A DNA stretch of 57,177 nt from contig CAIXLY010000015.1 of the NCBI GenBank assembly GCA_903920455.1, positions 1 to 57,177 on the forward strand. The letters run 5' to 3'. The notes beneath the pieces were generated by a model. It was not told the DNA's origin, searched no databases, and worked only from the letters and a program-made list of their open reading frames with translations. Below, in pieces: positions 24,668-35,045 of the stretch (its first letter is position 1; each line of letters begins with the position of its first letter). The stretch comes from an uncultured bacterium. GTDB lineage: Bacteria; Bacteroidota; Bacteroidia; Chitinophagales; Chitinophagaceae. Both the position numbers and the translations under genes were made by a program.

Positions 24668-25627
24668 ATGAACCCTACTTACCCTTCAGCCGGAAACCTC
24701 CCCCAGAACAAGAAAAAAGACAACAAAACAAGTATCATTATTCTGCTTGCAATAGCGTTAATAGGCTCATGGATCTATTTCATCTATTCAAAAAATCAGT
24801 CAAACAATGTGATTACTGAAAAAGATGCACAATACGCAGTGCTGGATTCGACCAAAAATTCAGTTCAAAAGGAATACGACAGTGCCATGGTCAGATTGAA
24901 TGAGCTGACCCAAACGAATACGGAATTGGACAGTTTGGTGAAAAATCGGAATACCGAACTTGATGCCATAAAAAACAGATTCAGAATATTGGTGAATAAA
25001 CAAAATGCATCTGCCGCAGACCTGGCCGAGGCAAGGAAATTGGTTGGTGAACTGAACAGCAGAATTGATGATTACGTGAATGAAATACAACGTCTACAAG
25101 GAGAAAATCAACAACTTACCATTGATAAGTCAAATCTCAGCTCACAAAACAAAACACTGAGTTCGAATTTATCCAGCACAGAGACTGCAAAAAAGCAAGC
25201 TGAAAGTCAAGTTGATGTTGGATCAACCCTAAATGTTTCATTCTTTACCATTGGTGCCATTCATGAAAAAAGTTCAGGGAAAGAAAAATCAACCGCGTCC
25301 TCCAAAAGGGCAGATAAGTTAAGGATTGCTTTTAATCTCGACCCCAACAGAATTGCTACTTCAGGAATCAAGTACCTCTATGTTGTTGCAAAGGATCCAC
25401 TGGATAAAATCATCAAAGAAGAAGCACTGGCGTCGGGTATAATTGATACCAGAGAAGAAGGGAAAATTGATTACACCACCAAAATTGAAGTGGATTACAA
25501 ACAAAATCAATCACAAAATGTAAGTTTTGACTTAAGGCAATCAGAAAAATACATGAAGGGCAATTATACAATTATGGTCTATCAAAATGGATTCAAAATT
25601 GGTCAAGGAATAGCTGTACTTAAATAA
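24668..25627 (+). CDS. membrane-anchored coiled-coil protein of unknown function
   Basis: 319 residues. A short cytoplasmic N-terminus (KKKDNKTS) is followed by one TM segment (IIILLAIALIGSWIYFIY, about residues 22-40), then a long coiled coil from about residue 55 to 180 with regular heptads (ELTQTNTELDSLVKN; RIDDYVNEIQRLQGENQQL), and a beta-rich C-terminal domain of about 110 residues (LNVSFFTIGAIHEK; KLRIAFNLDPN; NYTIMVYQNGFKIGQGIAVL). Single-pass topology puts the C-terminal domain in the periplasm. No named family recognised; related proteins seem common in the phylum. Converges with the large outer-membrane gene. Confidence 0.7.
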   Translation: MNPTYPSAGNLPQNKKKDNKTSIIILLAIALIGSWIYFIYSKNQSNNVITEKDAQYAVLDSTKNSVQKEYDSAMVRLNELTQTNTELDSLVKNRNTELDAIKNRFRILVNKQNASAADLAEARKLVGELNSRIDDYVNEIQRLQGENQQLTIDKSNLSSQNKTLSSNLSSTETAKKQAESQVDVGSTLNVSFFTIGAIHEKSSGKEKSTASSKRADKLRIAFNLDPNRIATSGIKYLYVVAKDPLDKIIKEEALASGIIDTREEGKIDYTTKIEVDYKQNQSQNVSFDLRQSEKYMKGNYTIMVYQNGFKIGQGIAVLK

Positions 25628-25638
25628 TATACGTATTG

Positions 25639-28600
25639 CTATAGTATTGCCCTCACTTGTGCTCGGCCAATATTAACTAGTCCGGAACTTCCCGACCGTC
25701 TTCCTTCATATTGAATCCCCATTTCAAGGAATGAGCTCAACCTTTTTGTGATATCAACAGTCCATATAAAGTTTTTACCTGGCTGAAGTCCATCAAGCAT
25801 CATGTAACCAAGACTAGAAGAAGTCTGACCGTTAAAGCTGATGTTGCTCAACGTAAATTTCGAATTGATTGAAGTAGATGAAACAAGATTGTATTTCCCT
25901 TCTAGGTTGAAAGAATGAATGACAGCTCGCTCAGTGCCAACATTCTGTTTTTTTTCTTGTCTAACACTTCCAATAACACGAAGGCTGGTTCTTTGCGTGA
26001 ATGTTATTCTTGGTTCTAATGAAAAACCATGAATATTAAAATTCCGGTTGCCAAAACTTGGTGTTTCAAGAATATTTCTATTGCCCCTGGCAATAAGATC
26101 CAAGGTAATTTTTTTAAACAAATTGCTTCGAAGCTTTACCGATAGGTCACGAGACCTTCGTGTTTCATAACCAAATGAGAGAAATGCCTTGTTGCTGGCC
26201 TGCAAATAATTAATATCAATACCCCAAATCTGGCTGAATTTATTGAATGAAAAAGAGTGACTGTGAACTTGATCAAACGTAAGCAATGATGTATCAGCAA
26301 TTAAACCTCCAAATGGATTAAAATTCCTAGAACCCGACGCCAATTGTTTTTGACCTGCCTGAAGAGCAGATTGTAAATAAAGTTTTCTCAAGAATGTGAT
26401 CAACAAATTCTTTGTTGAAGGATTTAAAGCAAGTGATGGATTTATGACCAAGTTATAATTAAACTGTAAATAGTTTGATCGGATAAAATCTCTGGTGGGT
26501 GTGAATACCCTAAAATACTTGCCCTGATCACGAAACTTAGCAATTTCAAATTCATTGATCTGCTGAACCCCATCATTGTTATAATCAATCCAGGTATATT
26601 CTCCCTGGCCAGCAGGCACTTCAAAATAGGAAAATTCTTTTCGGGGTTCTTGTCCTGATCCCAATTCGTACAAAGTATTGCCTGTAATTGCACCCCTCCA
26701 AAGATCTGTAAAGTACTCTGCCCTTCCGAGCAATGTTTCATCAGCCCTGCTATTAAACACATTATTTATAACATCAAGTTTTCTGTAGGTCGCATTCAAC
26801 TTAAACTGATGATGGTCGTTAGCCATCAATTCGGTATTGACATTAAAGTTATGGCTTCGATCAGTCTTTAAGAGGTCTTTGCCGAAAGGGAGCTCATCAA
26901 CTCTGGTAAAATACATCAACCCCCACTTATTTAATTTTGATGGATTAGAAATGGTAGATAGCTGAAACGTACTAAAAGAAAAACTTCCAGGAGTTATTGA
27001 GTCTGATATCAGGAATGATGATGCGGTTCTTTCGGTTGAATACTTCATACCCACTTCCCTATCACCCAATTGAGGAATTCTTTTATTGATATCTATAATT
27101 GGCCTGAAAAAATATCCTTTCTTTAAGGGATCCTCGAATGAAGTAATGGCAACCGAATTGTTTATCCTCCAGCCCTTCTGATTAATCCCGTGCTCAATAT
27201 AATGCCTTGAAGCGTTATAGTCATTGTTTCGTCGATATGCTCCAACCCCATATTTGAGTCGGTGTAGATTGTCTTTTGCAAGAACAAACGATGCTTGAAG
27301 TATGTTTTCGTCGGCTGGAGCAACTACAAGATCCAAGCCCCAATCACGAGAAAACTCAACATTTCGCAGGCGTTCTATAGGCTTAAATGAAGCAGTCGTA
27401 AGTTCAGCACTAAGGTCTGTATTCAGATTAAGATGCTTTTCTCGATTAACTATCTTTTTATTATTGAAAATTATCCTTCCCGCAAAGCCATCATCATTAC
27501 TTTTATCTTTTGAGGAAAGCCGGTTTACATCAAAAGTACTAACCGCAAGATCAGTAATCAATTGCGTATTGTCGTTTATCTCCCATGCTGATGCCAAAGA
27601 AATAATGCGTTGCTTTTTTGGAGCCACAAGCAACACAACCGGCTCGTATCTGCCATTTTTCTTACCAGTTGTGGCATCTGGAGCAACCCAGGCATACACT
27701 TTGCCATTGGCACCTGAATTGACATCGAGGATATAATTACCAAATCCTTCACCCATATCAGAAAAGGAAAGTGAATAAAGATCAGCAACATTGTTTTCCT
27801 CATATGCATAGATGGTATCTCTTAGATTCATGGTATACAGCGTATCTACTTTTTTATACAGCACTTTGCCCTGTGAAAAAGTATCTAAAGCAGCTGAGGG
27901 ATAGAAGGCATTATTCACTCCATCTCCAATGTTTGAAAGAAATTGTTTTTGTGAGGCATTAAGGGTTTGATTGATTGGAGAATTTTTAGCATCACTGTTG
28001 GTAAAATAACCAACTGTCATCTTCAATTTTTTTCCAACTTCAACCTGATCATTAATATAGATCTGTGAATTAAGATAATTTCTGTCTGCATATTCAAACT
28101 CAATTTGAATTCTTTTATCCTTAGTGATCATTTGGCGAGGCATGAAGGTTACCTCTGCTGTATTGTAATTAATAATATAATCCTGATCCTCGCCTCTTTG
28201 CAAGAGAAGCCCATCAATAAAAATCCGTTCTGTTCCAGCCAGTACAATAAAGAAGAGTTCTTGATTAGCTCCCTTTAGTCTATATGGCCCTTGGTTTCCT
28301 TCAACCCCTTGAAAGACATTTCTTGTAAATTTACCTTTGGCAATTGCACCACTTGCTAGTAATTTATTATTTACTTTATCGGTAACCCTACTTTCATTTT
28401 CATATGCAACACCCTGAAGTCTTTTATAAAAATTGAGAAAATACATCTGATTCTGCCTAATGTCTAAATCCCCCAAAGAGAGCTTCCATTTATCCTTTGA
28501 AAATTGAATATATACTTGATCAAACTCATTAAGCTGCTGGGTATTCCCATCAGGTTGAATTGGAATATTATTATCAGAAATTGCCGCAGAAAGAAGAATG

Positions 28601-29076
28601 CTGTCTCCAATGTATCCGTTGAGTTGCAGATTTAAACTTGAGTTCAACACGGCATCCTGCCTGTTTCCAAACGCTAGGGAGCGACCGAGGCTACCATTTG
28701 ACTTAACCTTTCCGAAATCAAAAGGCCTTTGTGTACTCGACTTTCTAGAAAGCTTATCCCCTGAAACAATAAACCTGTTCATGATGCTGTCAAAAGACAT
28801 ATGCCGCTGCTCGGCTGCAAAATACAATGGCATGGATCTATACCCAACATCGATGGTTGATGTAGTCGGCTTCTTTATCCAATACAAGACAGCCTTAGCA
28901 TAATCAATTGTGTAATCGGAGGAAGGAACATTAGTAATCAGCAATGATCCAGGAACGATGCTTAGCGAATCAATCTTTACTGAGTCTTGGGCTACCGGAA
29001 GTGTTTTTTTCCTGAGATTGGATATGGATTGGGCATTTGAGGATATAATAGTTCCAAAGAGGAACATTACAACCAT
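25639..29076 (-). CDS. very large outer-membrane beta-barrel protein
   Basis: About 1145 residues with a signal peptide (MVVMFLFGTIISSNAQ). The region before residue 350 is beta-rich and soluble (SLLITNVPSSDYTIDYAKAVLYW; YIINYNTAEVTFMPRQMITKDKRIQIEFEYADR); the rest is made of alternating amphipathic strands typical of a wide barrel. The segment GQGEYTWIDYNNDGVQQINEFE resembles the repeated linker seen in SprA-like type IX translocon proteins and related large OMPs, but the protein is half the length of SprA. Start uncertain: ATG 29076, or a TTG at 29109 one base after the sdhB stop. Its tight spacing behind sdhB implies co-transcription, which is unusual. Function unknown. Confidence 0.7.
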   Translation of the reverse strand: MVVMFLFGTIISSNAQSISNLRKKTLPVAQDSVKIDSLSIVPGSLLITNVPSSDYTIDYAKAVLYWIKKPTTSTIDVGYRSMPLYFAAEQRHMSFDSIMNRFIVSGDKLSRKSSTQRPFDFGKVKSNGSLGRSLAFGNRQDAVLNSSLNLQLNGYIGDSILLSAAISDNNIPIQPDGNTQQLNEFDQVYIQFSKDKWKLSLGDLDIRQNQMYFLNFYKRLQGVAYENESRVTDKVNNKLLASGAIAKGKFTRNVFQGVEGNQGPYRLKGANQELFFIVLAGTERIFIDGLLLQRGEDQDYIINYNTAEVTFMPRQMITKDKRIQIEFEYADRNYLNSQIYINDQVEVGKKLKMTVGYFTNSDAKNSPINQTLNASQKQFLSNIGDGVNNAFYPSAALDTFSQGKVLYKKVDTLYTMNLRDTIYAYEENNVADLYSLSFSDMGEGFGNYILDVNSGANGKVYAWVAPDATTGKKNGRYEPVVLLVAPKKQRIISLASAWEINDNTQLITDLAVSTFDVNRLSSKDKSNDDGFAGRIIFNNKKIVNREKHLNLNTDLSAELTTASFKPIERLRNVEFSRDWGLDLVVAPADENILQASFVLAKDNLHRLKYGVGAYRRNNDYNASRHYIEHGINQKGWRINNSVAITSFEDPLKKGYFFRPIIDINKRIPQLGDREVGMKYSTERTASSFLISDSITPGSFSFSTFQLSTISNPSKLNKWGLMYFTRVDELPFGKDLLKTDRSHNFNVNTELMANDHHQFKLNATYRKLDVINNVFNSRADETLLGRAEYFTDLWRGAITGNTLYELGSGQEPRKEFSYFEVPAGQGEYTWIDYNNDGVQQINEFEIAKFRDQGKYFRVFTPTRDFIRSNYLQFNYNLVINPSLALNPSTKNLLITFLRKLYLQSALQAGQKQLASGSRNFNPFGGLIADTSLLTFDQVHSHSFSFNKFSQIWGIDINYLQASNKAFLSFGYETRRSRDLSVKLRSNLFKKITLDLIARGNRNILETPSFGNRNFNIHGFSLEPRITFTQRTSLRVIGSVRQEKKQNVGTERAVIHSFNLEGKYNLVSSTSINSKFTLSNISFNGQTSSSLGYMMLDGLQPGKNFIWTVDITKRLSSFLEMGIQYEGRRSGSSGLVNIGRAQVRAIL

Positions 29077-29110
29077 AAACAACCTTAATACTGGGAATCC
29101 TGATATCAAT

Positions 29111-29878
29111 CTATTCGAAGTCTCCAGAGAGACTTGAGTGCAGATACTCCCGGTTGAGTCGTGCGATATTGAGCACGGAGATCTCCTTAGGACATTCTGC
29201 TTCGCATGCATAGGTATTCGTACAACTGCCAAACCCTTCTTTATCCATTTGAGCAATCATACTTTTAACACGTTGTCTTTTCTCAGGTTCTCCCTGAGGC
29301 AACAATGCAAGATGCGAAACCTTAGCTGAAACAAAAAGCATTGCAGAAGCGTTTTTACATGCCGCAACACATGCCCCACATCCAATACAGGATGCAGCAG
29401 CAAAAGCATCATCGGCTTTATCTTTTTCAACTGGAATGGAATTACCATCTACAGCATTGCCGGTATTAACAGAAACATAGCCTCCAGCTTGAATGATGCG
29501 ATCAAAAGCACCCCGATTGACCATAAGATCTTTTACAACTGGAAAAGCATTTGCCCTAAAGGGTTCAACGGTGATCACATCACCATCTTTGAATGCCCTC
29601 ATGTGCAGTTGACAGGTAGTTGTTCCTTCCCATGGCCCATGCGGACGACCATCGATAACCATAGAACACATCCCACAAATCCCTTCGCGGCAATCATGGT
29701 CAAATGCAATGGGACTCTTGCCCTCAGCAATCATTCTTTCATTAAGCACATCAATCATCTCAAGAAAAGACATTTCAGAGGAGATATCATTTACATCATA
29801 AGTCTCAAAATGTCCGGCATCAATGCTGTTTTTCTGGCGCCAAACGTTGAGCTTTAGGTTCATTGAATAATGCTGCAT
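29111..29878 (-). CDS. sdhB: succinate dehydrogenase / fumarate reductase iron-sulfur subunit
   Basis: 255-residue electron-transfer subunit of complex II. The [2Fe-2S] ligands are in [11 protein letters not shown] plus the later TCQLHMR; the [4Fe-4S] and [3Fe-4S] ligands are in [14 protein letters not shown] and CEAECPKEI. Position and sequence match the SdhCAB class found in Bacteroidota and epsilon-type QFR. Last structural gene of the complex; the next gene, a large OMP, begins within about 35 bases of its stop. Confidence 0.97.
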   Translation of the reverse strand: MQHYSMNLKLNVWRQKNSIDAGHFETYDVNDISSEMSFLEMIDVLNERMIAEGKSPIAFDHDCREGICGMCSMVIDGRPHGPWEGTTTCQLHMRAFKDGDVITVEPFRANAFPVVKDLMVNRGAFDRIIQAGGYVSVNTGNAVDGNSIPVEKDKADDAFAAASCIGCGACVAACKNASAMLFVSAKVSHLALLPQGEPEKRQRVKSMIAQMDKEGFGSCTNTYACEAECPKEISVLNIARLNREYLHSSLSGDFE

Positions 29879-29904
29879 AAGATTAATTTATCTTGTTTTG
29901 ACAA

Positions 29905-31875
29905 TTATTTATAACTACGCTGGCTTGGTTTTACAATTTCGTAAACCAAGTTTTCCTTATGAAGATTCCATCCATCTGGTTTATTTTCCCAGGCAGCAAC
30001 ATACATGTAGTTGGTATCATCTCTAAGCGCCTCACCATCTGGTGTTTGGTACTCCTCACGGAAGTGACCACCGCAACTCTCATTTCTTTCCAGCGCATCA
30101 AGGCACATGAGCTGACCCAATTCAATGAAATCGGCTACCCGACCAGCTTTGTCGAGTTCAGGATTCATCTCATTGATTTCGCCCGGAATCCTTACATCAG
30201 ACCAAAATTCCTGTTTAAGGTCTGCAAGATCTTTAATCGCTTTTTTGAGGCCTGCTTCACTTCTGGCCATTCCACATTCATTCCAGATAATTTTACCGAG
30301 TCTCTTGTGAAAACTTTCAACAGTTTTTGTTCCTTTAATTGACATCAATTTGTTGATGCGTTCACTTGCAGTATGTTCAGCCTCAACAAAGGCAGGATGA
30401 TCAGTAGGGATCAAACCAGTTCCAATATCATCAGATAAATAATTTCCTAGGGTGTAAGGAATTACAAAGTATCCATCCGCAAGGCCTTGCATCAGTGCGG
30501 AAGCACCAAGCCTATTTGCTCCATGATCACTAAAGTTAGCCTCTCCTAAAGCGTAGAGGCCGTCGATCGTTGTTTTCAATTCATAATCAACCCAAAGTCC
30601 GCCCATGGTATAGTGAACTGCAGGATAAATACGCATTGGAACATTGTAAGGATTTTCACCTGTAATCTTTTCATACATGGTAAACAGATTACCATACTTT
30701 TCTTTTACTACATCCCTTCCAAGTTGTGTTATTTCTTCAGCCGAAATATTTCCAAGATTATTTTTACTAACTTCTGCTTTGCCATAACGTTGAATGGCAG
30801 CAGCATAATCAAGATAAACGGCCTGCTTTGAAGAACCCACGCCATAACCTGCATCGCAGCGTTCCTTGGCGGCACGGGATGCAACATCTCTTGGAACAAG
30901 GTTACCAAAAGCGGGATAACGTCTTTCAAGATAATAGTCTCTTTCCGATTCCGGAATATCATTTGGATTGCGGGTATCGCCTTGTTTGACAGGAACCCAA
31001 ATACGACCATCATTGCGAAGGGACTCTGACATGAGTGTCAGTTTAGATTGATGGTCTCCTGAAACAGGAATACAGGTTGGATGTATCTGCGTAAAACATG
31101 GGTTTGCGAAATATGCACCTTTCTTATGTGCTTTCCATGCAGCAGTTACGTTAGACCCCATTGCATTGGTTGATAGATAGAAAACGTTACCATAACCACC
31201 AGTGCAGAGCAACACAGCATGAGCAAAGTGACGTTCGAGTTCGCCAGTAACAAGGTTGCGGGCGATAATACCCCTTGCCTTGCCATCAATGATAACAAGC
31301 TCAACCATTTCATGACGTGCAAACATTTCTACTGTTCCTAGTGCGACTTGACGTTCTAAGGCTTGATAGGCGCCAATCAACAATTGCTGACCTGTTTGGC
31401 CTGCTGCATAAAATGTTCTTTGAACCTGTGTACCTCCAAAAGATCGATTGCTCAACAATCCTCCATACTCTCTCGCAAATGGCACACCTTGTGCAACACA
31501 CTGATCAATAATATTTGTACTCACTTCAGCGAGGCGATGCACATTGGCCTCTCTTGACCTGTAGTCGCCACCCTTGATGGTATCATAAAAAAGACGATAG
31601 ACTGAATCTCCATCATTTTGATAATTCTTTGCTGCATTAATTCCTCCTTGCGCTGCAATCGAGTGTGCACGGCGAGGTGAATCCTGAAAGCAAAAAGCTT
31701 TTACCTTATAGCCCATTTCACCAAGACTTGCAGCTGCAGAAGAACCAGCGAGGCCAGTTCCAACAATGATCACTTCAAGCTTCCGCTTATTGGCCGGATT
31801 TACAAGCTTTACCGAACCCTTGTACTTGGTCCATTTATCATCTAAGGTGCCAGCAGGAATTTTCGAATCAAGCAT
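29905..31875 (-). CDS. sdhA: succinate dehydrogenase / fumarate reductase flavoprotein subunit
   Basis: 656-residue catalytic subunit oxidising succinate to fumarate. FAD-binding [17 protein letters not shown] lies at the N-terminus; the His that binds FAD covalently is in [16 protein letters not shown]; substrate-site motifs [15 protein letters not shown] and GALGEAN-like [21 protein letters not shown] follow; the C-terminal helical domain ends with the [15 protein letters not shown] motif. Complete and of usual length. Middle gene of sdhCAB: 24 bases after sdhC and 26 before sdhB. Confidence 0.98.
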   Translation of the reverse strand: MLDSKIPAGTLDDKWTKYKGSVKLVNPANKRKLEVIIVGTGLAGSSAAASLGEMGYKVKAFCFQDSPRRAHSIAAQGGINAAKNYQNDGDSVYRLFYDTIKGGDYRSREANVHRLAEVSTNIIDQCVAQGVPFAREYGGLLSNRSFGGTQVQRTFYAAGQTGQQLLIGAYQALERQVALGTVEMFARHEMVELVIIDGKARGIIARNLVTGELERHFAHAVLLCTGGYGNVFYLSTNAMGSNVTAAWKAHKKGAYFANPCFTQIHPTCIPVSGDHQSKLTLMSESLRNDGRIWVPVKQGDTRNPNDIPESERDYYLERRYPAFGNLVPRDVASRAAKERCDAGYGVGSSKQAVYLDYAAAIQRYGKAEVSKNNLGNISAEEITQLGRDVVKEKYGNLFTMYEKITGENPYNVPMRIYPAVHYTMGGLWVDYELKTTIDGLYALGEANFSDHGANRLGASALMQGLADGYFVIPYTLGNYLSDDIGTGLIPTDHPAFVEAEHTASERINKLMSIKGTKTVESFHKRLGKIIWNECGMARSEAGLKKAIKDLADLKQEFWSDVRIPGEINEMNPELDKAGRVADFIELGQLMCLDALERNESCGGHFREEYQTPDGEALRDDTNYMYVAAWENKPDGWNLHKENLVYEIVKPSQRSYK

Positions 31876-31899
31876 ATGATGTTGATTTATTGAATATGG

Positions 31900-32610
31900 T
31901 TAAAAGAGAAGTGTTAGTGCTCCAGTATTTATTTCCCAGCCAAAATACATAAACACAGGCATGAGTGCGAAAATTGCAGGAACAAGGATTGAGAACACAA
32001 TACCAATGTTGGTAATCATTGGCATAAAATTTTTATTCGTCCATCCAAGCGTTTGGGCAGCACTTTGAATACCATGAAGAAGGTGCCACGCTAGGGAGAA
32101 ACAGCCTAACAAGTAGAGTATAACTGCCCAAGGCTGACTAAACACATCTTTCATTTCTCCGTACAAATTATGGTAGACCTGTCCACCATATTCTACTTCT
32201 TTAAGTCCACCAAAACGAGAGGGAACCCAAAAATGAGCCAAATGAACAATCAAAAACAATAAGATCAGGGTTCCTAGCAAAGCCATGGACCTAGAATACC
32301 ACTTGGAAGTTTTATTGCCGGCAGTAACTGCATACCTTGATTTTCTGGTTGCCCTATTGAGCAGGGTAAGTTTGTATCCCTGAAAAATATGCAAAATAAA
32401 TCCCGCAAAAAGCCCAAGCTCAGTGATTCTGATTAGGATATTGGTACCCATGAAATGGGCGGCACGGTTGAAATTCTCTTCTGCATTGGAGAAGAAGATA
32501 TTGGCATTTACGTAACAATGGACTACAAGAAAAACCACCAGGAATATACCCGTGAGTGCCATTACTATTTTTTTCCCGATTGATGATGTGAACAATTGAC
32601 TCCAGTTCAT
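31900..32610 (-). CDS. sdhC: succinate dehydrogenase cytochrome b subunit
   Basis: 236-residue di-haem membrane anchor with five hydrophobic helices, the single-polypeptide class-B type, so no sdhD is needed. Candidate haem-ligand histidines lie in VVHCYVN, ILHIFQGY, IVHLAHFW and LAWHLLHGIQS. Oxidises/reduces menaquinone at the inner membrane. First gene of the operon; a near-consensus TACCTTCG box (32648-32641 on this strand) lies 30 bases before the ATG but lacks a TTG at -33. Confidence 0.94.
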   Translation of the reverse strand: MNWSQLFTSSIGKKIVMALTGIFLVVFLVVHCYVNANIFFSNAEENFNRAAHFMGTNILIRITELGLFAGFILHIFQGYKLTLLNRATRKSRYAVTAGNKTSKWYSRSMALLGTLILLFLIVHLAHFWVPSRFGGLKEVEYGGQVYHNLYGEMKDVFSQPWAVILYLLGCFSLAWHLLHGIQSAAQTLGWTNKNFMPMITNIGIVFSILVPAIFALMPVFMYFGWEINTGALTLLF

Positions 32611-32734
32611 AGTCAGAATTTACTCGAATTTGAATTAAAGCGAAGGTAAGTCACAATCACCTAAAATGATACACCTCTTCGCCTCTTTGGAGACAAATTA
32701 TTGATTTGATTTTGGATCAGAATTATACCCGATT

Positions 32735-33304
32735 TTACGAGTTGTTCAATCTTTTCAAGATTAAATTGTCAACTTTCATAAACAAATTTGCTGGAGTATA
32801 GGGGCGCCAATCATTCATCTCAAGCAAGTGAACATAGTGATGGATTCTAGCTCGGATAAAATCATGCCTTGAATGTTCAGGCATTCCAATCATGGCTACC
32901 CAGCCCCCGGCATCTTGAATATCCTCAACCCATTCCTCATAATAACAATCATCACTGCTATGAAAATTCAATACATTCTCTGCAATCAGGATGAATTTTG
33001 TAATACCAACTGCAATCATCTTATCGATTACGTCTCTTTTAAGGGTCATGATGTCATTTTCAATGGCATCATTCCACTCTCCAATAAATTCAATAACCGC
33101 GAAGCCAATTTCATAGTCGGCATACAGAACTTTGAGATATAACGTTGAAGATCCAAAATCATCCCACTGTGGATGTATGTAATAATTATATACCGTCTGG
33201 GTGAACTCAAACTCAGAATGTTCTCGCCCGTAAAAAGGAGAAAGCTTATCTTCTTCTGAAGAATATAGATGTCGCCAATTATAATATGGTTCTATTGAAT
33301 GCAC
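32735..33304 (-). CDS. conserved soluble protein of unknown function
   Basis: 189 residues, no signal peptide or TM segment, acidic and rich in aromatic residues (YYNWRHLYSSEEDKLSPFYGRE; DDCYYEEWVEDIQDAGGWVAMIGM). It reads like a single alpha/beta domain with a central strand FILIAENVLNF. I do not recognise a family. It starts 2 bases after the murQ stop, so it is very probably translated with murQ and may have a role in amino-sugar metabolism or merely share its transcript. Confidence 0.65.
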   Translation of the reverse strand: MHSIEPYYNWRHLYSSEEDKLSPFYGREHSEFEFTQTVYNYYIHPQWDDFGSSTLYLKVLYADYEIGFAVIEFIGEWNDAIENDIMTLKRDVIDKMIAVGITKFILIAENVLNFHSSDDCYYEEWVEDIQDAGGWVAMIGMPEHSRHDFIRARIHHYVHLLEMNDWRPYTPANLFMKVDNLILKRLNNS

Positions 33305-33306
33305 AA

Positions 33307-34128
33307 TTACCCTTTGGCTTGATTGAAGGCAACAATTGCATTGCTAACACTGCCATGCTTCAGGAGCATCTGCTTTGCTTCTTCACTAGATTCAAGATGG
33401 ATGGCATTCATAAGCATATCAACGGCCCTTTCAATCAATTTTTTATTGGTCAGCTGCATGTGTACCATCTTGTTGTCCAGGACCCTGCCCAGTTGAATCA
33501 TCACGGCAGTAGAGATCATATTTAATATTAATTTTTGTGCAGTTCCGCATTTCATTCTTGTACTTCCTGTAATGAATTCTGGTCCAACCACTACCTCAAT
33601 GGGGAAATTTGCCTGTTGAGAGATGGGTGAATCGTAGTTGCAGGTTATTGAACCTGTAACAATACCATTCTCCCGACATTTTTTTAGTCCCCCGATTACA
33701 TAGGGAGTAGTACCACTTGCAGAGATTCCAACCACAACATCTCCTTGACCAATGGCATGGTCTGTCAATTCCTTCCATGCCTGCATAGCATCATCCTCAG
33801 CAAATTCTACTGCATCATACATAGCAAGATGACCACCAGCAATTACGCCAACTACAACGCCTGGGTCTACACCAAAAGTAGGTGGACATTCTGAAGCATC
33901 AACTAGGCCCAATCGCCCACTGGTGCCGGCGCCCAGATAAAATAGTCTTCCTCCCAAACGCATTTTTTCAACAATGGCCTTGATCAAGGAAGAGAGTTGA
34001 GGCAAAACCAAAGAAACTGCTTCAGGAACCAATTTGTCTTCATGGTTGATATGGTGAAGAACATCTTCGATAGACATTGACTCCAGGTGCCTGTAGTTGG
34101 AATCTTGTTCAGTGGTTCTGGCCTTCAT
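33307..34128 (-). CDS. murQ: N-acetylmuramic acid 6-phosphate etherase
   Basis: 273-residue SIS-domain enzyme that cleaves the lactyl ether of MurNAc-6-P to give GlcNAc-6-P during cell-wall recycling. Visible: YLGAGTSGRLGLVDASECPPTFG, the catalytic-region EFAEDD, DVVVGISASGTTPYVIGGL, and PEFITGSTRMKCGTAQKLILN, all in family order. Slightly shorter than E. coli MurQ (about 298) because the C-terminal helical lid is trimmed. Sits 19 bases after the BadF-type kinase, forming a recycling operon. Confidence 0.95.
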   Translation of the reverse strand: MKARTTEQDSNYRHLESMSIEDVLHHINHEDKLVPEAVSLVLPQLSSLIKAIVEKMRLGGRLFYLGAGTSGRLGLVDASECPPTFGVDPGVVVGVIAGGHLAMYDAVEFAEDDAMQAWKELTDHAIGQGDVVVGISASGTTPYVIGGLKKCRENGIVTGSITCNYDSPISQQANFPIEVVVGPEFITGSTRMKCGTAQKLILNMISTAVMIQLGRVLDNKMVHMQLTNKKLIERAVDMLMNAIHLESSEEAKQMLLKHGSVSNAIVAFNQAKG

Positions 34129-34147
34129 GCGTATCTGATTACTTGTA

Positions 34148-34996
34148 TTAGGAATTCTTATGGTGAGAAATAAGTCCGGCCATAGGCTGCCTTATCACCT
34201 TCCCCATTTCATATCCAGAGGCTTTACAAAGTTCGGCAATTTTATCCTTGAAATAAAAAGCAATGCTACCTACAAAATGAATTGGCATGCTAAATCGCTG
34301 AGGATATGTTTCCAGATGTTGGTTAAAGAAATCCCCCAAGCCATCCTCAATAATATTTTCTATCATGTAATGGCCTCTATGTTGGGATAGAAATTTAGAA
34401 AACGAGGCAAGATATCTGTTGGCAAAGGGTTCCTGATACACGCGATGAAGTATTTCAGCTTTATCTGTATTATAGTTTTCTTGAAAAGCATCCATCAGTT
34501 CTTTATCAAAGATGCCATATAAAACATGTTGGATAACTTTCTTGCCTAGATAAGCTCCACTACCCTCATCACCAAGAATATAACCCAAGCCGGGTGAGTT
34601 GGCCACGATTCTCTTCCCGTTAAACAAACAGGAATTTGAGCCTGTACCCAAAATACAGGCAATCCCTTTATCATGACCACAAAGTGAAATAGCAGCACCC
34701 ATCAAATCATGGGTAATATTCAATTTAGCTGCTGGGAAAATATCGTGCAGGGCCTTTTTAACAATATTGGCCTTGGGAGCGGTGTAGCAACCCGTACCAT
34801 AATAATGAACTTCACTAATCTTCCTTTTCAAAAGAGATGGGGGAAATTCAGACAATAGAAGCTGCTCAATTTGAATCTGGGTCATGTGATAGGGGCTTAT
34901 ACCACTGGTAAAAAAGGATTTGTGAGTTCCTTCTCCGAATAAGCGCCATTCAGTTTTTGTAGCTCCACTATCTGCGATAAGTTTTATTCCAGTCAT
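34148..34996 (-). CDS. BadF/BadG-type N-acetylglucosamine / N-acetylmuramate kinase
   Basis: 282-residue member of the ASKHA kinase fold. The phosphate-1 loop is IADSGATKTEW, the phosphate-2 loop ILGTGSNSCLF, and an adenosine-region GYILGDEGSGAYLGKKVI follows; a late VGSIAFYF closes the fold. Homologues phosphorylate GlcNAc or MurNAc at the 6-position, and the adjacent murQ strongly suggests production of MurNAc-6-P for the etherase (MurK-like) or GlcNAc-6-P. First gene of the operon, divergent from the S41 protease. Confidence 0.85.
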   Translation of the reverse strand: MTGIKLIADSGATKTEWRLFGEGTHKSFFTSGISPYHMTQIQIEQLLLSEFPPSLLKRKISEVHYYGTGCYTAPKANIVKKALHDIFPAAKLNITHDLMGAAISLCGHDKGIACILGTGSNSCLFNGKRIVANSPGLGYILGDEGSGAYLGKKVIQHVLYGIFDKELMDAFQENYNTDKAEILHRVYQEPFANRYLASFSKFLSQHRGHYMIENIIEDGLGDFFNQHLETYPQRFSMPIHFVGSIAFYFKDKIAELCKASGYEMGKVIRQPMAGLISHHKNS

Positions 34997-35045
34997 ATTT
35001 CAGGTTAATTCAGGAACTTTGCCAAAATATCATCGAAAGAACATT

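Noticed and set aside
25628-25638. terminator between the coiled-coil protein and the large OMP
   Set aside because: The gap is only 11 bases; the weak A/T repeats around it lack a GC stem and T-tract.
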